A stretch of DNA of 64,000 nucleotides, taken from Pseudomonas gregormendelii (GTDB lineage: Bacteria; Pseudomonadota; Gammaproteobacteria; Pseudomonadales; Pseudomonadaceae). Shown in pieces: positions 10,558 through 18,966 of this stretch (position 1 is the stretch's first letter; each line of letters opens with the position of its first letter). Below the pieces are notes generated by a model, which worked only from the letters and a program-made list of their open reading frames with translations, did no database searches and was not told the origin of the DNA. The stretch is from assembly GCF_017114825.1 (NCBI RefSeq), contig NZ_JADEVO010000001.1, positions 248,001 through 312,000 of the forward strand, given 5' to 3'. A program made the translations under genes and the position numbers.

Positions 10558-10573
10558 GTGAAAAACTCGTCAA
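10558..10573 (-). promoter_or_regulatory. Candidate ColR binding site
   Basis: On the minus strand the sequence is TTGACGAGTTTTTCAC. It fits the ColR consensus I recall from P. putida (YYNASNNYTTTTTCAC) at every fixed position but one. It lies about 70 bases upstream of the LtaS-like gene and points into it, between that gene and colR. Confidence 0.5.
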
Positions 10574-10683
10574 CCCTGGCTTTTGATAGATTGAACTGAG
10601 GCCGGCGATACCCCTGGCTCTGAGCCACCTGAGGCCTTAAGCTGCGCGGGCCATGACGGCTGTTACTGTGTAGAGGAGTACCC

Positions 10684-11367
10684 ATGCGAATTCTGGTGGT
10701 TGAAGACAACCGCGATATCCTCGCCAATCTGGCCGATTACCTGGGGCTCAAGGGTTACACCGTGGATTGCGCGCAGGACGGCTTGTCGGGCCTGCACCTG
10801 GCCGCCACCGAGCATTACGACTTGATCGTGCTCGATATCATGCTGCCCGGCATCGATGGCTACACGTTGTGCAAACGGCTACGCGAAGACGCGCGCCGCG
10901 ACACCCCGGTGATCATGCTGACCGCGCGCGATCAGCTGGACGACCGACTGCTGGGGTTCAAGTCCGGCGCTGATGACTACCTGGTCAAACCCTTCGCGCT
11001 GTCCGAGCTGGCAGCACGCATCGAAGCCGTCATGCGCCGTGCCCAAGGTGGCGGCCGCCGAATCCTGCAGGTCGGTGATTTGCAATATGACCTCGATACC
11101 CTGGAGGTCACTCGCGAAGGGCGCCTGCTCAAACTCAACCCGGTGGGCCTGAAATTGCTCGCGGTGCTGATGCAAAAAAGTCCACACGTACTGCGTCGCG
11201 AAATTCTAGAAGAAGCGTTGTGGGGTGATGATTGCCCGGACAGCGACAGCCTGCGCAGTCATGTCCACCAGTTGCGCCAGGTGATCGACAAACCGTTTGC
11301 CAAACCCTTGTTGCAAACAGTGCACGGTGTCGGTTATCGCCTGGCCGAGGGTCGAGATGGAGTTTAG
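10684..11367 (+). CDS. colR: Response regulator ColR (OmpR family)
   Basis: A 227-residue OmpR/PhoB-type regulator. The N-terminal receiver domain has its acidic pocket at E7/D8, the phosphorylated D51 in LIVLDIMLPG and the conserved K near 101. The C-terminal winged-helix DNA-binding domain begins near residue 125. AGGAG precedes the ATG. ColR is known in P. putida and P. fluorescens to control outer-membrane and LPS-modification genes, root colonisation and metal tolerance. The identification rests on the OmpR-type sequence together with the colR-colS-orf222-wapQ gene order. It overlaps colS by 11 bases, showing translational coupling. Confidence 0.93.
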   Translation: MRILVVEDNRDILANLADYLGLKGYTVDCAQDGLSGLHLAATEHYDLIVLDIMLPGIDGYTLCKRLREDARRDTPVIMLTARDQLDDRLLGFKSGADDYLVKPFALSELAARIEAVMRRAQGGGRRILQVGDLQYDLDTLEVTREGRLLKLNPVGLKLLAVLMQKSPHVLRREILEEALWGDDCPDSDSLRSHVHQLRQVIDKPFAKPLLQTVHGVGYRLAEGRDGV

Positions 11368-12640
11368 ACAGAGCCTCGCTCAACGGATCATCATCGCCTT
11401 TGCGTTGATGAGCGCGCTGGTGGCGGGCGCCTTTGCCATGGGCATCGTCGCGACTGTGCACCTGGTCGAGGAAAAACTGATTTCCGCGGGACTGGGCGGT
11501 GACCTGCAGCGTCTGCTGTTGATGGACAGCGTGGCTGACTGGAGCCATCGACCGGAGCCGGACCAGCTGTTCTATTTCAGCGGCGGCCCGGGTGATTTCG
11601 ATGTACCCAAGGACCTGCGCCACCTGGACCCGGGATTCCACGAAGTGTTTCGTGACCAGCTGTCGTATCACGCGATGGTCGAGGTCGTCGACGGCCGGCG
11701 CTACGTGCTGCTGCAGGACCAGAGCGATTTCGAAGAACGCGAGCGGGTGCTGTTTGCCGTAGTGCTGGTGGGCTTTGTCCTGAGCCTGGCGCTGGCGGTA
11801 TTTCTCGGCTGGGTGCTGGCTCGTAAGGTCATGGCGCCGGTAGTGCGCCTGGCCCGGCAAGTGCGCCATCGCGACCAACTGCTGGGTATGGCGCCACCGC
11901 TTGCACCGGACTACGCCGCTGATGAAGTGGGCGAACTGGCCGTGGCCTTCGACGCCACGCTCGGGCGCCTGCGCCAGGCGTTGACCCGGGAGCGGTTGTT
12001 CACCAGTGACGTCAGTCACGAGCTGCGCACGCCATTGATGGTGCTGGCCAGTTCCTGCGAACTGTTGCTGGAGAATCCTGCTATCGACCCGCGTGGGCGC
12101 GCGCAGGTCGAGCGCATCGCCCGCGCCTGCGCAGAAATGCGCGAGCTGGTGCAAACATTCCTCGTATTGGCCCGCGCGCAACGCGAGGATGCCAGCATGG
12201 CACCTCAGCAAAGCCTCAGTGAAGTGGCCGACGGTTTGCTCAACCTCTGGCGCGAGCCGATCGAGAACAAAGGGCTGGAGTTGCAGTTTGTGCCGGGCGA
12301 TCCGGCCGGCACCCGCTACAACGCCACCCTCCTGCATGCGGTGATGGGCAACCTGTTGCGCAATGCACTGCATTACACCGAGCAGGGGTTCATCCGCCTG
12401 ACCCTGACGCCGACGGGGTTCCTGGTAGAAGACAGTGGGGTCGGTATTCCCGAAGAGAAACGCGAGGCGATGTTCGAGCCGTTCGTGCGGGGTGCCGAGA
12501 AACGCGGCGAAGGCCTGGGCCTGGGGCTTTCGCTGGTGCAAAGGATCTGCGAGAACCAGGGCTGGAGCGTCAGCCTGACCACGATGGAGCCCAACGGCTG
12601 CCGATTTAAAGTAGAGCTGCATCCGGTAGATGTGAGCTGA
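11357..12640 (+). CDS. colS: Sensor histidine kinase ColS
   Basis: A 427-residue inner-membrane sensor kinase. It has TM1 near 11-33, a roughly 95-residue periplasmic domain and TM2 near 132-154. HAMP follows, then the H-box FTSDVSHELRTPL with its histidine near 221, and the ATPase domain with GNLLRNALHY, the G1 box EDSGVGI and GLGLGLSLV. Just before TM2 lies EERE at 126-129, an ExxE pair corresponding to the glutamates reported to bind ferric iron or zinc in P. putida ColS. The ATG at 11357 overlaps the end of colR and has GAGGG upstream. Together they form a metal-responsive envelope-stress system. Confidence 0.93.
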   Translation: MEFRQSLAQRIIIAFALMSALVAGAFAMGIVATVHLVEEKLISAGLGGDLQRLLLMDSVADWSHRPEPDQLFYFSGGPGDFDVPKDLRHLDPGFHEVFRDQLSYHAMVEVVDGRRYVLLQDQSDFEERERVLFAVVLVGFVLSLALAVFLGWVLARKVMAPVVRLARQVRHRDQLLGMAPPLAPDYAADEVGELAVAFDATLGRLRQALTRERLFTSDVSHELRTPLMVLASSCELLLENPAIDPRGRAQVERIARACAEMRELVQTFLVLARAQREDASMAPQQSLSEVADGLLNLWREPIENKGLELQFVPGDPAGTRYNATLLHAVMGNLLRNALHYTEQGFIRLTLTPTGFLVEDSGVGIPEEKREAMFEPFVRGAEKRGEGLGLGLSLVQRICENQGWSVSLTTMEPNGCRFKVELHPVDVS

Positions 12641-12801
12641 CTGATCCCTTCCTGCAGCACTGGCCCATAGATATTATGCGCGCCATGTAGAACCCTGAAA
12701 TACTTCAGGGTTTTACATAACAAATCTTTCACAAAGTCATGACCTGACGCTGACATGGCCCTACCTATGGTGGTCGTCATCAGCAATTAGGAAACTTGGC
12801 T

Positions 12802-13470
12802 ATGGACAATCCGATCAAACTCGATTTTTCCAAAAAGTATGACGATCAACATGCTTTAAGATACCTTCAGAAACATAAGAACGGTTTGGGCCGCCGCCTG
12901 TCTCATTGGCGGGATATTCAGCTGGCGCGTAAAGCGCTGACGTTGGCGGGCGAGCCCGGACTGGTCCTTGATTTACCCTGTGGTGCCGGACGTTTCTGGC
13001 CTTTGCTGGCTGAGAAGAGCAATCGAGCCATTATCGGAGCCGACAACTCCGAATCGATGCTCAACGTCGCTATGCAGGCGCAACCTGCCGACGTGGTGAA
13101 AAGGGTACAACCCTTGCAGACATCTGCATTCGACATTGCCTTACCCGATAACGCCGTCGACAGTATTTTTTGCATGCGTCTGTTGCACCACATCGGTGAG
13201 GCCGAGCATCGATTGGCCATTTTGCGTGAATTCGAGCGAGTCACCCGTGACAGCGTGATCATTTCTCTGTGGGTGGACGGCAATTTCAAGGCCTGGAAAC
13301 GCAAGCGCTCGGAGAGCACTCGCGGGCAGGAAGGTTACCAGAACCGTTTTGTGTTACCGGTTGTTACGGTCGAAAAAGAATTTGAGCAAGCCGGTTTCCG
13401 TATCCAGGAACGGATGGATTTTTTACCGCTCTATGCCATGTGGCGAGTTTACGTATTACGCAAGAGGTAA
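12802..13470 (+). CDS. Class I SAM-dependent methyltransferase (Orf222 of the col locus)
   Basis: A 222-residue cytoplasmic methyltransferase, exactly the length after which orf222 downstream of P. fluorescens colRS was named. The SAM-binding motif I is LVLDLPCGAGRF near residues 54-65, followed by the acidic residue of IIGADNSESML near 80. The ATG at 12802 is preferred over a TTG two codons upstream because TTAGGA sits nine bases before it. It is followed after four bases by the WapQ-type kinase gene. In relatives this pair is a ColR target and contributes to LPS integrity. The methyl acceptor is unknown. A weak ColR-like sequence lies near 12729-12744. Confidence 0.9.
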   Translation: MDNPIKLDFSKKYDDQHALRYLQKHKNGLGRRLSHWRDIQLARKALTLAGEPGLVLDLPCGAGRFWPLLAEKSNRAIIGADNSESMLNVAMQAQPADVVKRVQPLQTSAFDIALPDNAVDSIFCMRLLHHIGEAEHRLAILREFERVTRDSVIISLWVDGNFKAWKRKRSESTRGQEGYQNRFVLPVVTVEKEFEQAGFRIQERMDFLPLYAMWRVYVLRKR

Positions 13471-13474
13471 CAGG

Positions 13475-14188
13475 ATGGCAGTGCAATGTGCACCAGAAGT
13501 GGATGTCGATGCCGATGAGCGGTTCGACTATTTCTGGAATCAGCGCGGTGAATGGGTAGAAGAACCCAATGTGCGGCGCGGTGGCGAAAGTGGCGTGCAG
13601 CGGGTCAGGGGCAGCGATGGGCAACTGTTGTATGCCAAGCGTCAGACCGGGCACATCTACCGCAGCTGGCTGCACCCCTTTGGTCGGCCGACTGTATTGC
13701 GCGAGCTGGATGCGCTGACCGGTCTGCACAAGATCGGCGTGCGGGTACCGCAGGTGGTGTTCTGCGGCGCTCAACGCGACCCCGTTCACAAGTGGCGTGC
13801 ATTGCTGGTCACGCAATCCCTGGATGGCTTTGAGGAAATCGAACACTGGTATGCCGGCGGTGGCCGTGAGCGCCATGGCGAGGCCGTTCACGACCGGGTC
13901 CTGAAGGATCTGGCGGACAACCTGGCGCGCATGCACAAAGGACGCTGGCAGCACAGCTGCATCTACATCAAGCATGTTTTCGTGCGTGTCAGCGGCGAAG
14001 GCGAGGCGGCCACGGTCGAGGTTGCATTGATCGATCTGGAGAAATGCCGGCAGCGCCTCACCGCTCGTCAGGCGGGCGCCCATGACATGAAGCAACTGCG
14101 TCGCCATTCGTCGTTCAGCTCGGCGGACTGGCAGAAACTCGTCTATTTTTATGAGACGGCGTTTGGCAGCGCTATCAAGGGTTTATAG
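13475..14188 (+). CDS. wapQ: LPS core kinase, WapQ/InaA type (Kdo/WaaP family)
   Basis: A 237-residue protein of the lipopolysaccharide kinase (WaaP/InaA) family, predicted to phosphorylate a heptose of the LPS inner core in the cytoplasm. Kinase-like features are the K in LLYAKRQTG near residue 53, the catalytic-loop region LARMHKGRWQHSCIYIKHVFV near 150-170, and the DFG-equivalent LIDLEK near 187. The start at 13475 has AGAGG seven bases before it, overlapping the stop region of the methyltransferase gene, so the two are coupled. It follows colRS and orf222 as in other fluorescent pseudomonads. Substrate is inferred from the family and the literature on the col locus. Confidence 0.87.
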   Translation: MAVQCAPEVDVDADERFDYFWNQRGEWVEEPNVRRGGESGVQRVRGSDGQLLYAKRQTGHIYRSWLHPFGRPTVLRELDALTGLHKIGVRVPQVVFCGAQRDPVHKWRALLVTQSLDGFEEIEHWYAGGGRERHGEAVHDRVLKDLADNLARMHKGRWQHSCIYIKHVFVRVSGEGEAATVEVALIDLEKCRQRLTARQAGAHDMKQLRRHSSFSSADWQKLVYFYETAFGSAIKGL

Positions 14189-14190
14189 CG

Positions 14191-14418
14191 ATGAAACTCG
14201 AAATTGCACGAGGTTTGTTTCTCATAGGAGCCTTGGCAGTTGCTTCAATCGCGGTGGCGGCTTGGGAGCAGCCCCGCTCGCAGGTCCTCAGTTCAGTGGG
14301 CGGCGACGCTCACTGTCCAATGCCACGGGTTGCCAAGGCAAACGTGGCGTCCCAGCCTGACCATGACTTGTTACTGTTCATGTTTGGACTATCACAGGGA
14401 ATGAGGCCGCAAAGTTGA
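14191..14418 (+). CDS. Small exported or membrane-anchored hypothetical protein
   Basis: A 75-residue open frame starting two bases after the wapQ stop. It begins MKLEIARGLFLIGALAVASIAVAAW, a positive start followed by a hydrophobic stretch that reads as a signal peptide or anchor, then a polar tail with a single cysteine. The ribosome site is weak, which suggests coupling to wapQ. An intrinsic terminator follows 18 bases after the stop, consistent with this being the last gene of the operon. As I recall, P. putida also has a third small gene at this place. No family is recognised and no function can be given. Confidence 0.6.
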   Translation: MKLEIARGLFLIGALAVASIAVAAWEQPRSQVLSSVGGDAHCPMPRVAKANVASQPDHDLLLFMFGLSQGMRPQS

Positions 14419-14436
14419 CTGGATTGAAGCCAAAAT

Positions 14437-14468
14437 AAAAGGCCTCGCGTATGCGGGGCCTTTTGTTT
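14437..14468 (+). terminator. Intrinsic terminator of the col operon
   Basis: AAAAGGCCTCGC / GCGGGGCCTTTT forms a stem of about ten pairs with a short loop and a T-rich tail (TTTTGTTTT). Confidence 0.88.
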
Positions 14469-14485
14469 TGGAAGCAAGTCCAACA

Positions 14486-14571
14486 GATCGCAGCCTCCGG
14501 CAGCTCCTGCATTAGGACCGCGTAAACCTGTCGGAGCTGCCGGAGGCTTTGGCCGCAATCGGACGATCTTT
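14486..14571. repeat. REP doublet between the col operon and mexW
   Basis: Facing units GATCGCAGCCTCCGGCAGCTCC and GGAGCTGCCGGAGGC, with the GGCCGCAATCGGACGATCTTTT tail on the right. It lies between convergent gene ends. Confidence 0.8.
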
Positions 14572-14576
14572 TGACG

Positions 14577-17500
14577 CTAGGGTTTGTCGGGTTTGGCCAG
14601 CAATGTGTACACGCATGGCAACACAAACAGCGTAAACAACGTCCCGATCGACATCCCTGTGGCAATCACCGTACCGATATCAAACCGGCTCACCGCCCCC
14701 GCGCCCGTGGCAATGATCAGCGGCACCATGCCGAACACCATCGCCGCAGTGGTCATCAGCACCGGTCGCAAGCGAATCGCCGCCGCTTCTTCCACCGCCT
14801 CGCGCGGCGACAGGCCCTTTTCCTTGCGCAGCTGGTTGGCGAATTCGACGATCAGGATCCCGTGCTTGCTGATCAGCCCGATGAGCGTCACCAACCCCAC
14901 CTGGGTATAGATGTTCATGCTCGACCAGCCCAGGAACAGCGGGATCAACGCCCCGCAAATCGACAGCGGCACCGTCACCAGAATCACCAGCGGATCGCGG
15001 AAACTCTCGAACTGGGCAGCCAGCACCAGGAAGATAATCGCCAGGGCCAGGGCAAAGGTTACCCACAGCGCGCTGCCTTCCTGGATGAATTGTCTTGAGG
15101 CGCCGGCGTAATCCACGGAGAACCCTGCCGGCGCTTCTTCCCGGGCGATCTGGCGCACGGTGTCGAGGGCTTCACCCATGCTCACCAATGGCACCCCGGA
15201 CAGGATCGCCGAGTTGAGTTGCTGGAACTGGTTGAGTTGCCGCGGACGCGCGCGGTCAGTAACGGTGATCAGGGTCGACAGGGCCAGGAGCTCACCCTTG
15301 GTGTTCCTGACGTAGTAGTTGTTGAGCCAGTCGGGGTTGTCGCGGAAGGGGCGCTCGACCTGGGCGATCACCTTGTAGCTGCGGCCTTCGATGGTGAAGC
15401 GGTTGATCTCCGCTTCGCCGAGCATGGTCGCCAGCGTGCCACCCAGGTCCTGCATCGACACGCCCATCTGCGCCGCTTTGGCCCGATCGATGTCCACCAC
15501 CACTTCAGGCTTGTCGAATGCCAGGTCGACGTCGACGAAAGCGAATTTGCCAGACTCCATTGCTCGCTTTTTCACCCTGTCCATGACCTGCAGCAGTGAC
15601 TCATAGTCGTTGGCAGAGTTGATCACGAACTGGAAGGGCAGGCCCTCGCCCGTACCCGGCAGGGAGGGCAGGTTGAAGCCGAACACCTGCAAGCCGGAAA
15701 TATTCCCCAGCTTGGCCTGGAGCTCCGGCAGGATTTCCATCTGGGTGCGGCTGCGCTCATTCCATGGCTTGAGCAGGAAACCGCCAATCCCCGATTGCAC
15801 GCCGTTGACGCCGTTGATCTGGAACGAGGAATAGTATTCCGGGAACTCCTTGAAGATCTGGATGAACTCGTCGGTGTAGGCGTTGAGGTAATTGAGGTTG
15901 GTCGGCTGCGGCGCGTTGGCCAGCATGAAGATAATGCCCTGGTCTTCGTCGGGGGCCAGCTCGGACTTGGTGAACTTGAGCAATACCGGAATCAGGCACA
16001 ACACGATAACCGCGAACACCAGCACCACGGGCCGGGTGTTCAGGGTGCCGTGCAACATTTTCTGATAACGGCGCTTGATGGTTTCGAAAGCCCGGTCCAG
16101 GCGATGGGAAAATCCGCTGGGATTTTCATCGTGGCGCAGCAAAAAAGCGCACATCATCGGCGATAGGGTCAGCGCGACGACACCTGAGATAACTACCGCG
16201 CCGGCCAGTGTGAGGGCAAACTCCTTGAACAACGCCCCGGTCAGTCCGGTGAGGAAGCCGATGGGCGCATAGACCGCCGCCAGGGTGATGGTCATGGAAA
16301 CCACCGGCATGGCGATTTCCCTGGCGCCCTCAAGGGCGGCATCCATGGGCGTCTTGCCTTCCTCGATATGACGGTGGATGTTCTCCACCACCACGATGGC
16401 ATCGTCCACCACCAGGCCGATAGCCAGGACCATGGCCAGCAGGGTCAGCAGGTTGATCGAGTAACCCATCATCTGCATGAAGAACATCACGCCAATCATC
16501 GATAGCGGGATGGTCACCACCGGGATCACCACCGAGCGCAGCGCACCCAGGAACAGAAATACGACAACTATGACGATGAGTACGGCTTCGAACAGCGTCT
16601 TGACCACCTCATCGATCGAGGCCTGGATGAACAAGGTCGCATCATAGGCAATTTCACCCTTGAGGTTCGGCGGCAGCTGGGCCTCCAGGTCCGGCATGAT
16701 CTTGCGTACTTCCTTGATCACGTCCAGCGGGTTGGCGCCCGGCGTGGCCTTGATGCCGATGTACACCGACGGGGTGCCCCCGAAGGAACTGATGGTGTCG
16801 TAGTTCTCCGCGCCCATCTCCACCCGGGCGACGTCGCTGAGCAGCACGCGGCTGTCGCCGTCGATCTTCAACGCAATCGCGGCGAAGGCTTCAGCAGACT
16901 TGAGCTCGGTGTTGGCGTTGATGCTGGTGACTACATACTCGCCTTTCACTTCACCGGCGGCGGAAAGAAAGTTGTATTGCCGAACCGCGTTGGTCACGTC
17001 GCTGGCGGTCAGGCCGAAGCCGGCCAGCTTCACCGGGTCCAGCCACAGGCGCATGGCGAACACCTGGTTGCCGAGAATCTCGGCTTCGGCCATGCCGGGC
17101 AGGGTGGCCAGCTTCGGCTGGATCACCCGCGACAGGTAGTCGGTGATCTGCGGGTTGTTCAGTTCCTTGCTGAAGAAGCTGATGTACATCAAGGCCGAAG
17201 CGTCGGCGGCTTCCTTGCTCAGCACCGGGTCTTCAGCGTCCTGGGGCAGCTGGTTCTTGACCTCGTTGGCCTTGGCCAGCAGTTCGGTGAACAGGCGGTC
17301 GCTGTTGGCGCCGATGCGCGCATAAATCGAGATGACCGAGAAGTTCTGGCGACTGACCGAGGTCATGTAGTCAATGCCTTCGGCGCTGGCCAGGCTTTGT
17401 TGCATTGGCTGGGTGATGTAGCCCTGGATAGTTTCGGCGTTCGCCCCGGGGTAGGCGGTGGTCACCGTGATCAGTGCGTTTTCCATCTGCGGGTACTGGC

Positions 17501-17603
17501 GCAGGGGCAGTTTGCTCCAGGCCTGGAAGCCCAGCAGCACAATCAACAGGCTGACCACGGTGGCGAGCACCGGGCGGCGGATGAACGGGTCGGTAAAAGC
17601 CAT
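14577..17603 (-). CDS. mexW: RND multidrug efflux permease MexW
   Basis: A 1008-residue HAE1-type resistance-nodulation-division transporter of the inner membrane, driven by the proton gradient. It has 12 membrane helices, two large periplasmic loops, the duplicated N- and C-terminal halves, and the proton-relay aspartate pair in TM4 (AIGLVVDDAIVVVENIHR). The start at 17603 has AAGGA six bases upstream. It follows the membrane-fusion gene mexV by 13 bases. The match to P. aeruginosa MexVW comes from its position beside the icmP-bifA segment and from its length. No outer-membrane channel gene is present, so an OprM-type partner elsewhere in the genome is expected. Confidence 0.88.
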   Translation of the reverse strand: MAFTDPFIRRPVLATVVSLLIVLLGFQAWSKLPLRQYPQMENALITVTTAYPGANAETIQGYITQPMQQSLASAEGIDYMTSVSRQNFSVISIYARIGANSDRLFTELLAKANEVKNQLPQDAEDPVLSKEAADASALMYISFFSKELNNPQITDYLSRVIQPKLATLPGMAEAEILGNQVFAMRLWLDPVKLAGFGLTASDVTNAVRQYNFLSAAGEVKGEYVVTSINANTELKSAEAFAAIALKIDGDSRVLLSDVARVEMGAENYDTISSFGGTPSVYIGIKATPGANPLDVIKEVRKIMPDLEAQLPPNLKGEIAYDATLFIQASIDEVVKTLFEAVLIVIVVVFLFLGALRSVVIPVVTIPLSMIGVMFFMQMMGYSINLLTLLAMVLAIGLVVDDAIVVVENIHRHIEEGKTPMDAALEGAREIAMPVVSMTITLAAVYAPIGFLTGLTGALFKEFALTLAGAVVISGVVALTLSPMMCAFLLRHDENPSGFSHRLDRAFETIKRRYQKMLHGTLNTRPVVLVFAVIVLCLIPVLLKFTKSELAPDEDQGIIFMLANAPQPTNLNYLNAYTDEFIQIFKEFPEYYSSFQINGVNGVQSGIGGFLLKPWNERSRTQMEILPELQAKLGNISGLQVFGFNLPSLPGTGEGLPFQFVINSANDYESLLQVMDRVKKRAMESGKFAFVDVDLAFDKPEVVVDIDRAKAAQMGVSMQDLGGTLATMLGEAEINRFTIEGRSYKVIAQVERPFRDNPDWLNNYYVRNTKGELLALSTLITVTDRARPRQLNQFQQLNSAILSGVPLVSMGEALDTVRQIAREEAPAGFSVDYAGASRQFIQEGSALWVTFALALAIIFLVLAAQFESFRDPLVILVTVPLSICGALIPLFLGWSSMNIYTQVGLVTLIGLISKHGILIVEFANQLRKEKGLSPREAVEEAAAIRLRPVLMTTAAMVFGMVPLIIATGAGAVSRFDIGTVIATGMSIGTLFTLFVLPCVYTLLAKPDKP

Positions 17604-17616
17604 GGGGATTCCTTGA

Positions 17617-18765
17617 TCAGTCCGCGCGCGGCGTGCTGTTCTGCTCGGCTAAAGTCTTGTCGTCGCTGATTGCGATGGGTGCGCCGTTGTCCAGTTTGAT
17701 CTGGCCGGCGGTGACCACTTTTTCACCCTTTTGCACACCTTTGTTAATTATCACCAGGCCGTCGCGGCGCTCGCCGGTTTCGATGAAACGCCGCTCGGCG
17801 ATGAGGATCGGCTGATCCTGGTCGTCTTTCTCGACTGTGCCGTCTTCGGCTTTTTTCTGCGCCACCACGTACAGCGAGTTGCCGTAGAGGGTATAGGTGA
17901 TAGCACTCTCCGGCACGACGATGCGCAGCTGCGGATCCGGCAGCAGGACCTGCAGGCTGGCGAACATGCCTGGCAGCAGCTTGCCCTCGGGGTTGGCCAG
18001 GGTGGCGCGCACTTGCACGTTACGGGTGGTGTTCTCGACTTTCGGGTTGATCGCGCTGATGGTGCCGGGGAACGTCTGGGCCGGGTAGGCGGAAACCACG
18101 ATCTGCACCGCCTGGCCCACCGCGATTTTCGGTACCGATTGCTCAGGCAGGAAAAAGTCGACGTACAGGCTGGTGAGATCCTGCAAAGTGGCGATCACCG
18201 TGCCGCTGGCCACATAGTCGCCAACGTCCACCTGGCGGATGCCGATGGTGCCGCTGAAGGGCGCAAGAATGCGCTTCTTCGCCAGTGAAGCCTTGAGCTG
18301 ATTGACCGTGGCCTTGTTCTTCTTGAACACGGCAGAGAGCCTGTCGAACTCGCCTTTGGAGATGGCCTGGCTGCCCACCAGCTGGCTGCCGCGGTTGTAG
18401 TCGACCTGGGCCAGCCCGAGGTCAGCCTGTGCGGTTTCCAGCAGTGCGCTTTCGACGGCGCTGTCGAGTTGCACAATCGGCTGGCCGGCCTTGACCTTCT
18501 GTCCAGACTCAAACTGCACCTCGGTGACGGTGCCGGCGACTTCCAGGCTCAGGTCTACGCCCTGCAGCGCCTTGAGGGTGCCAACGGTAGGCAGGCGGGC
18601 TTGCCAGGGCTGCTCGGTGGCGGTGGCCACGGCGACGCTGGTCGGCGGTTTAGGCGCAGAGAAGCCTTGGATCATCGTGTAGATGGAGAAGGCCTTGTAG
18701 GCAGCCAGGACCAACACGATCAACAGCACAACACCCAACATGATCAGCATGCGACGGCGCAGCAT
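17617..18765 (-). CDS. mexV: RND efflux periplasmic adaptor MexV
   Basis: A 382-residue membrane-fusion protein linking the RND pump to an outer-membrane channel. It has an N-terminal membrane anchor (residues 6-25, MLIMLGVVLLIVLVLAAY), a lipoyl/barrel-sandwich region (about 65-110 and 185-215), an intervening alpha-helical hairpin (110-180) and a beta-barrel domain. There is no lipobox, so it is anchored by the helix. The start at 18765 has AAGGAAG upstream; the longer frame from 18810 has no ribosome site. It is the first gene of the mexV-mexW operon. Confidence 0.88.
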   Translation of the reverse strand: MLRRRMLIMLGVVLLIVLVLAAYKAFSIYTMIQGFSAPKPPTSVAVATATEQPWQARLPTVGTLKALQGVDLSLEVAGTVTEVQFESGQKVKAGQPIVQLDSAVESALLETAQADLGLAQVDYNRGSQLVGSQAISKGEFDRLSAVFKKNKATVNQLKASLAKKRILAPFSGTIGIRQVDVGDYVASGTVIATLQDLTSLYVDFFLPEQSVPKIAVGQAVQIVVSAYPAQTFPGTISAINPKVENTTRNVQVRATLANPEGKLLPGMFASLQVLLPDPQLRIVVPESAITYTLYGNSLYVVAQKKAEDGTVEKDDQDQPILIAERRFIETGERRDGLVIINKGVQKGEKVVTAGQIKLDNGAPIAISDDKTLAEQNSTPRAD

Positions 18766-18882
18766 ATTTCCACTTCCTTGGAGAAAATCAGAGCATACAG
18801 ATCGGCACATTACTCCGAGTGGCGGGGGGATTCCAACTGATAGAACTTACAGGGGGTACGGCTTTCGACGGGCGTTGGCCTG

Positions 18883-18959
18883 AAAAGATCGCAGCCTTCG
18901 GCAGCTCCTGCAGGGTGTGCGCATTCCAGTGCAGGAGTTGCCGAAGGCTGCGATCTTTT
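18883..18959. repeat. REP doublet upstream of mexV
   Basis: Inverted copies of AAAAGATCGCAGCCTTCGGC and GCCGAAGGCTGCGATCTTTT flank a 30-base centre. It lies between the 5' end of mexV and the 3' end of the DUF1513 gene. Confidence 0.82.
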
Positions 18960-18966
18960 GGCGTTA

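Noticed and set aside
12729..12744. ColR box before orf222
   Set aside because: AACAAATCTTTCAC keeps the core but misses four consensus positions. The operon may still be a ColR target, as in P. putida, but the sequence alone does not support a site here.
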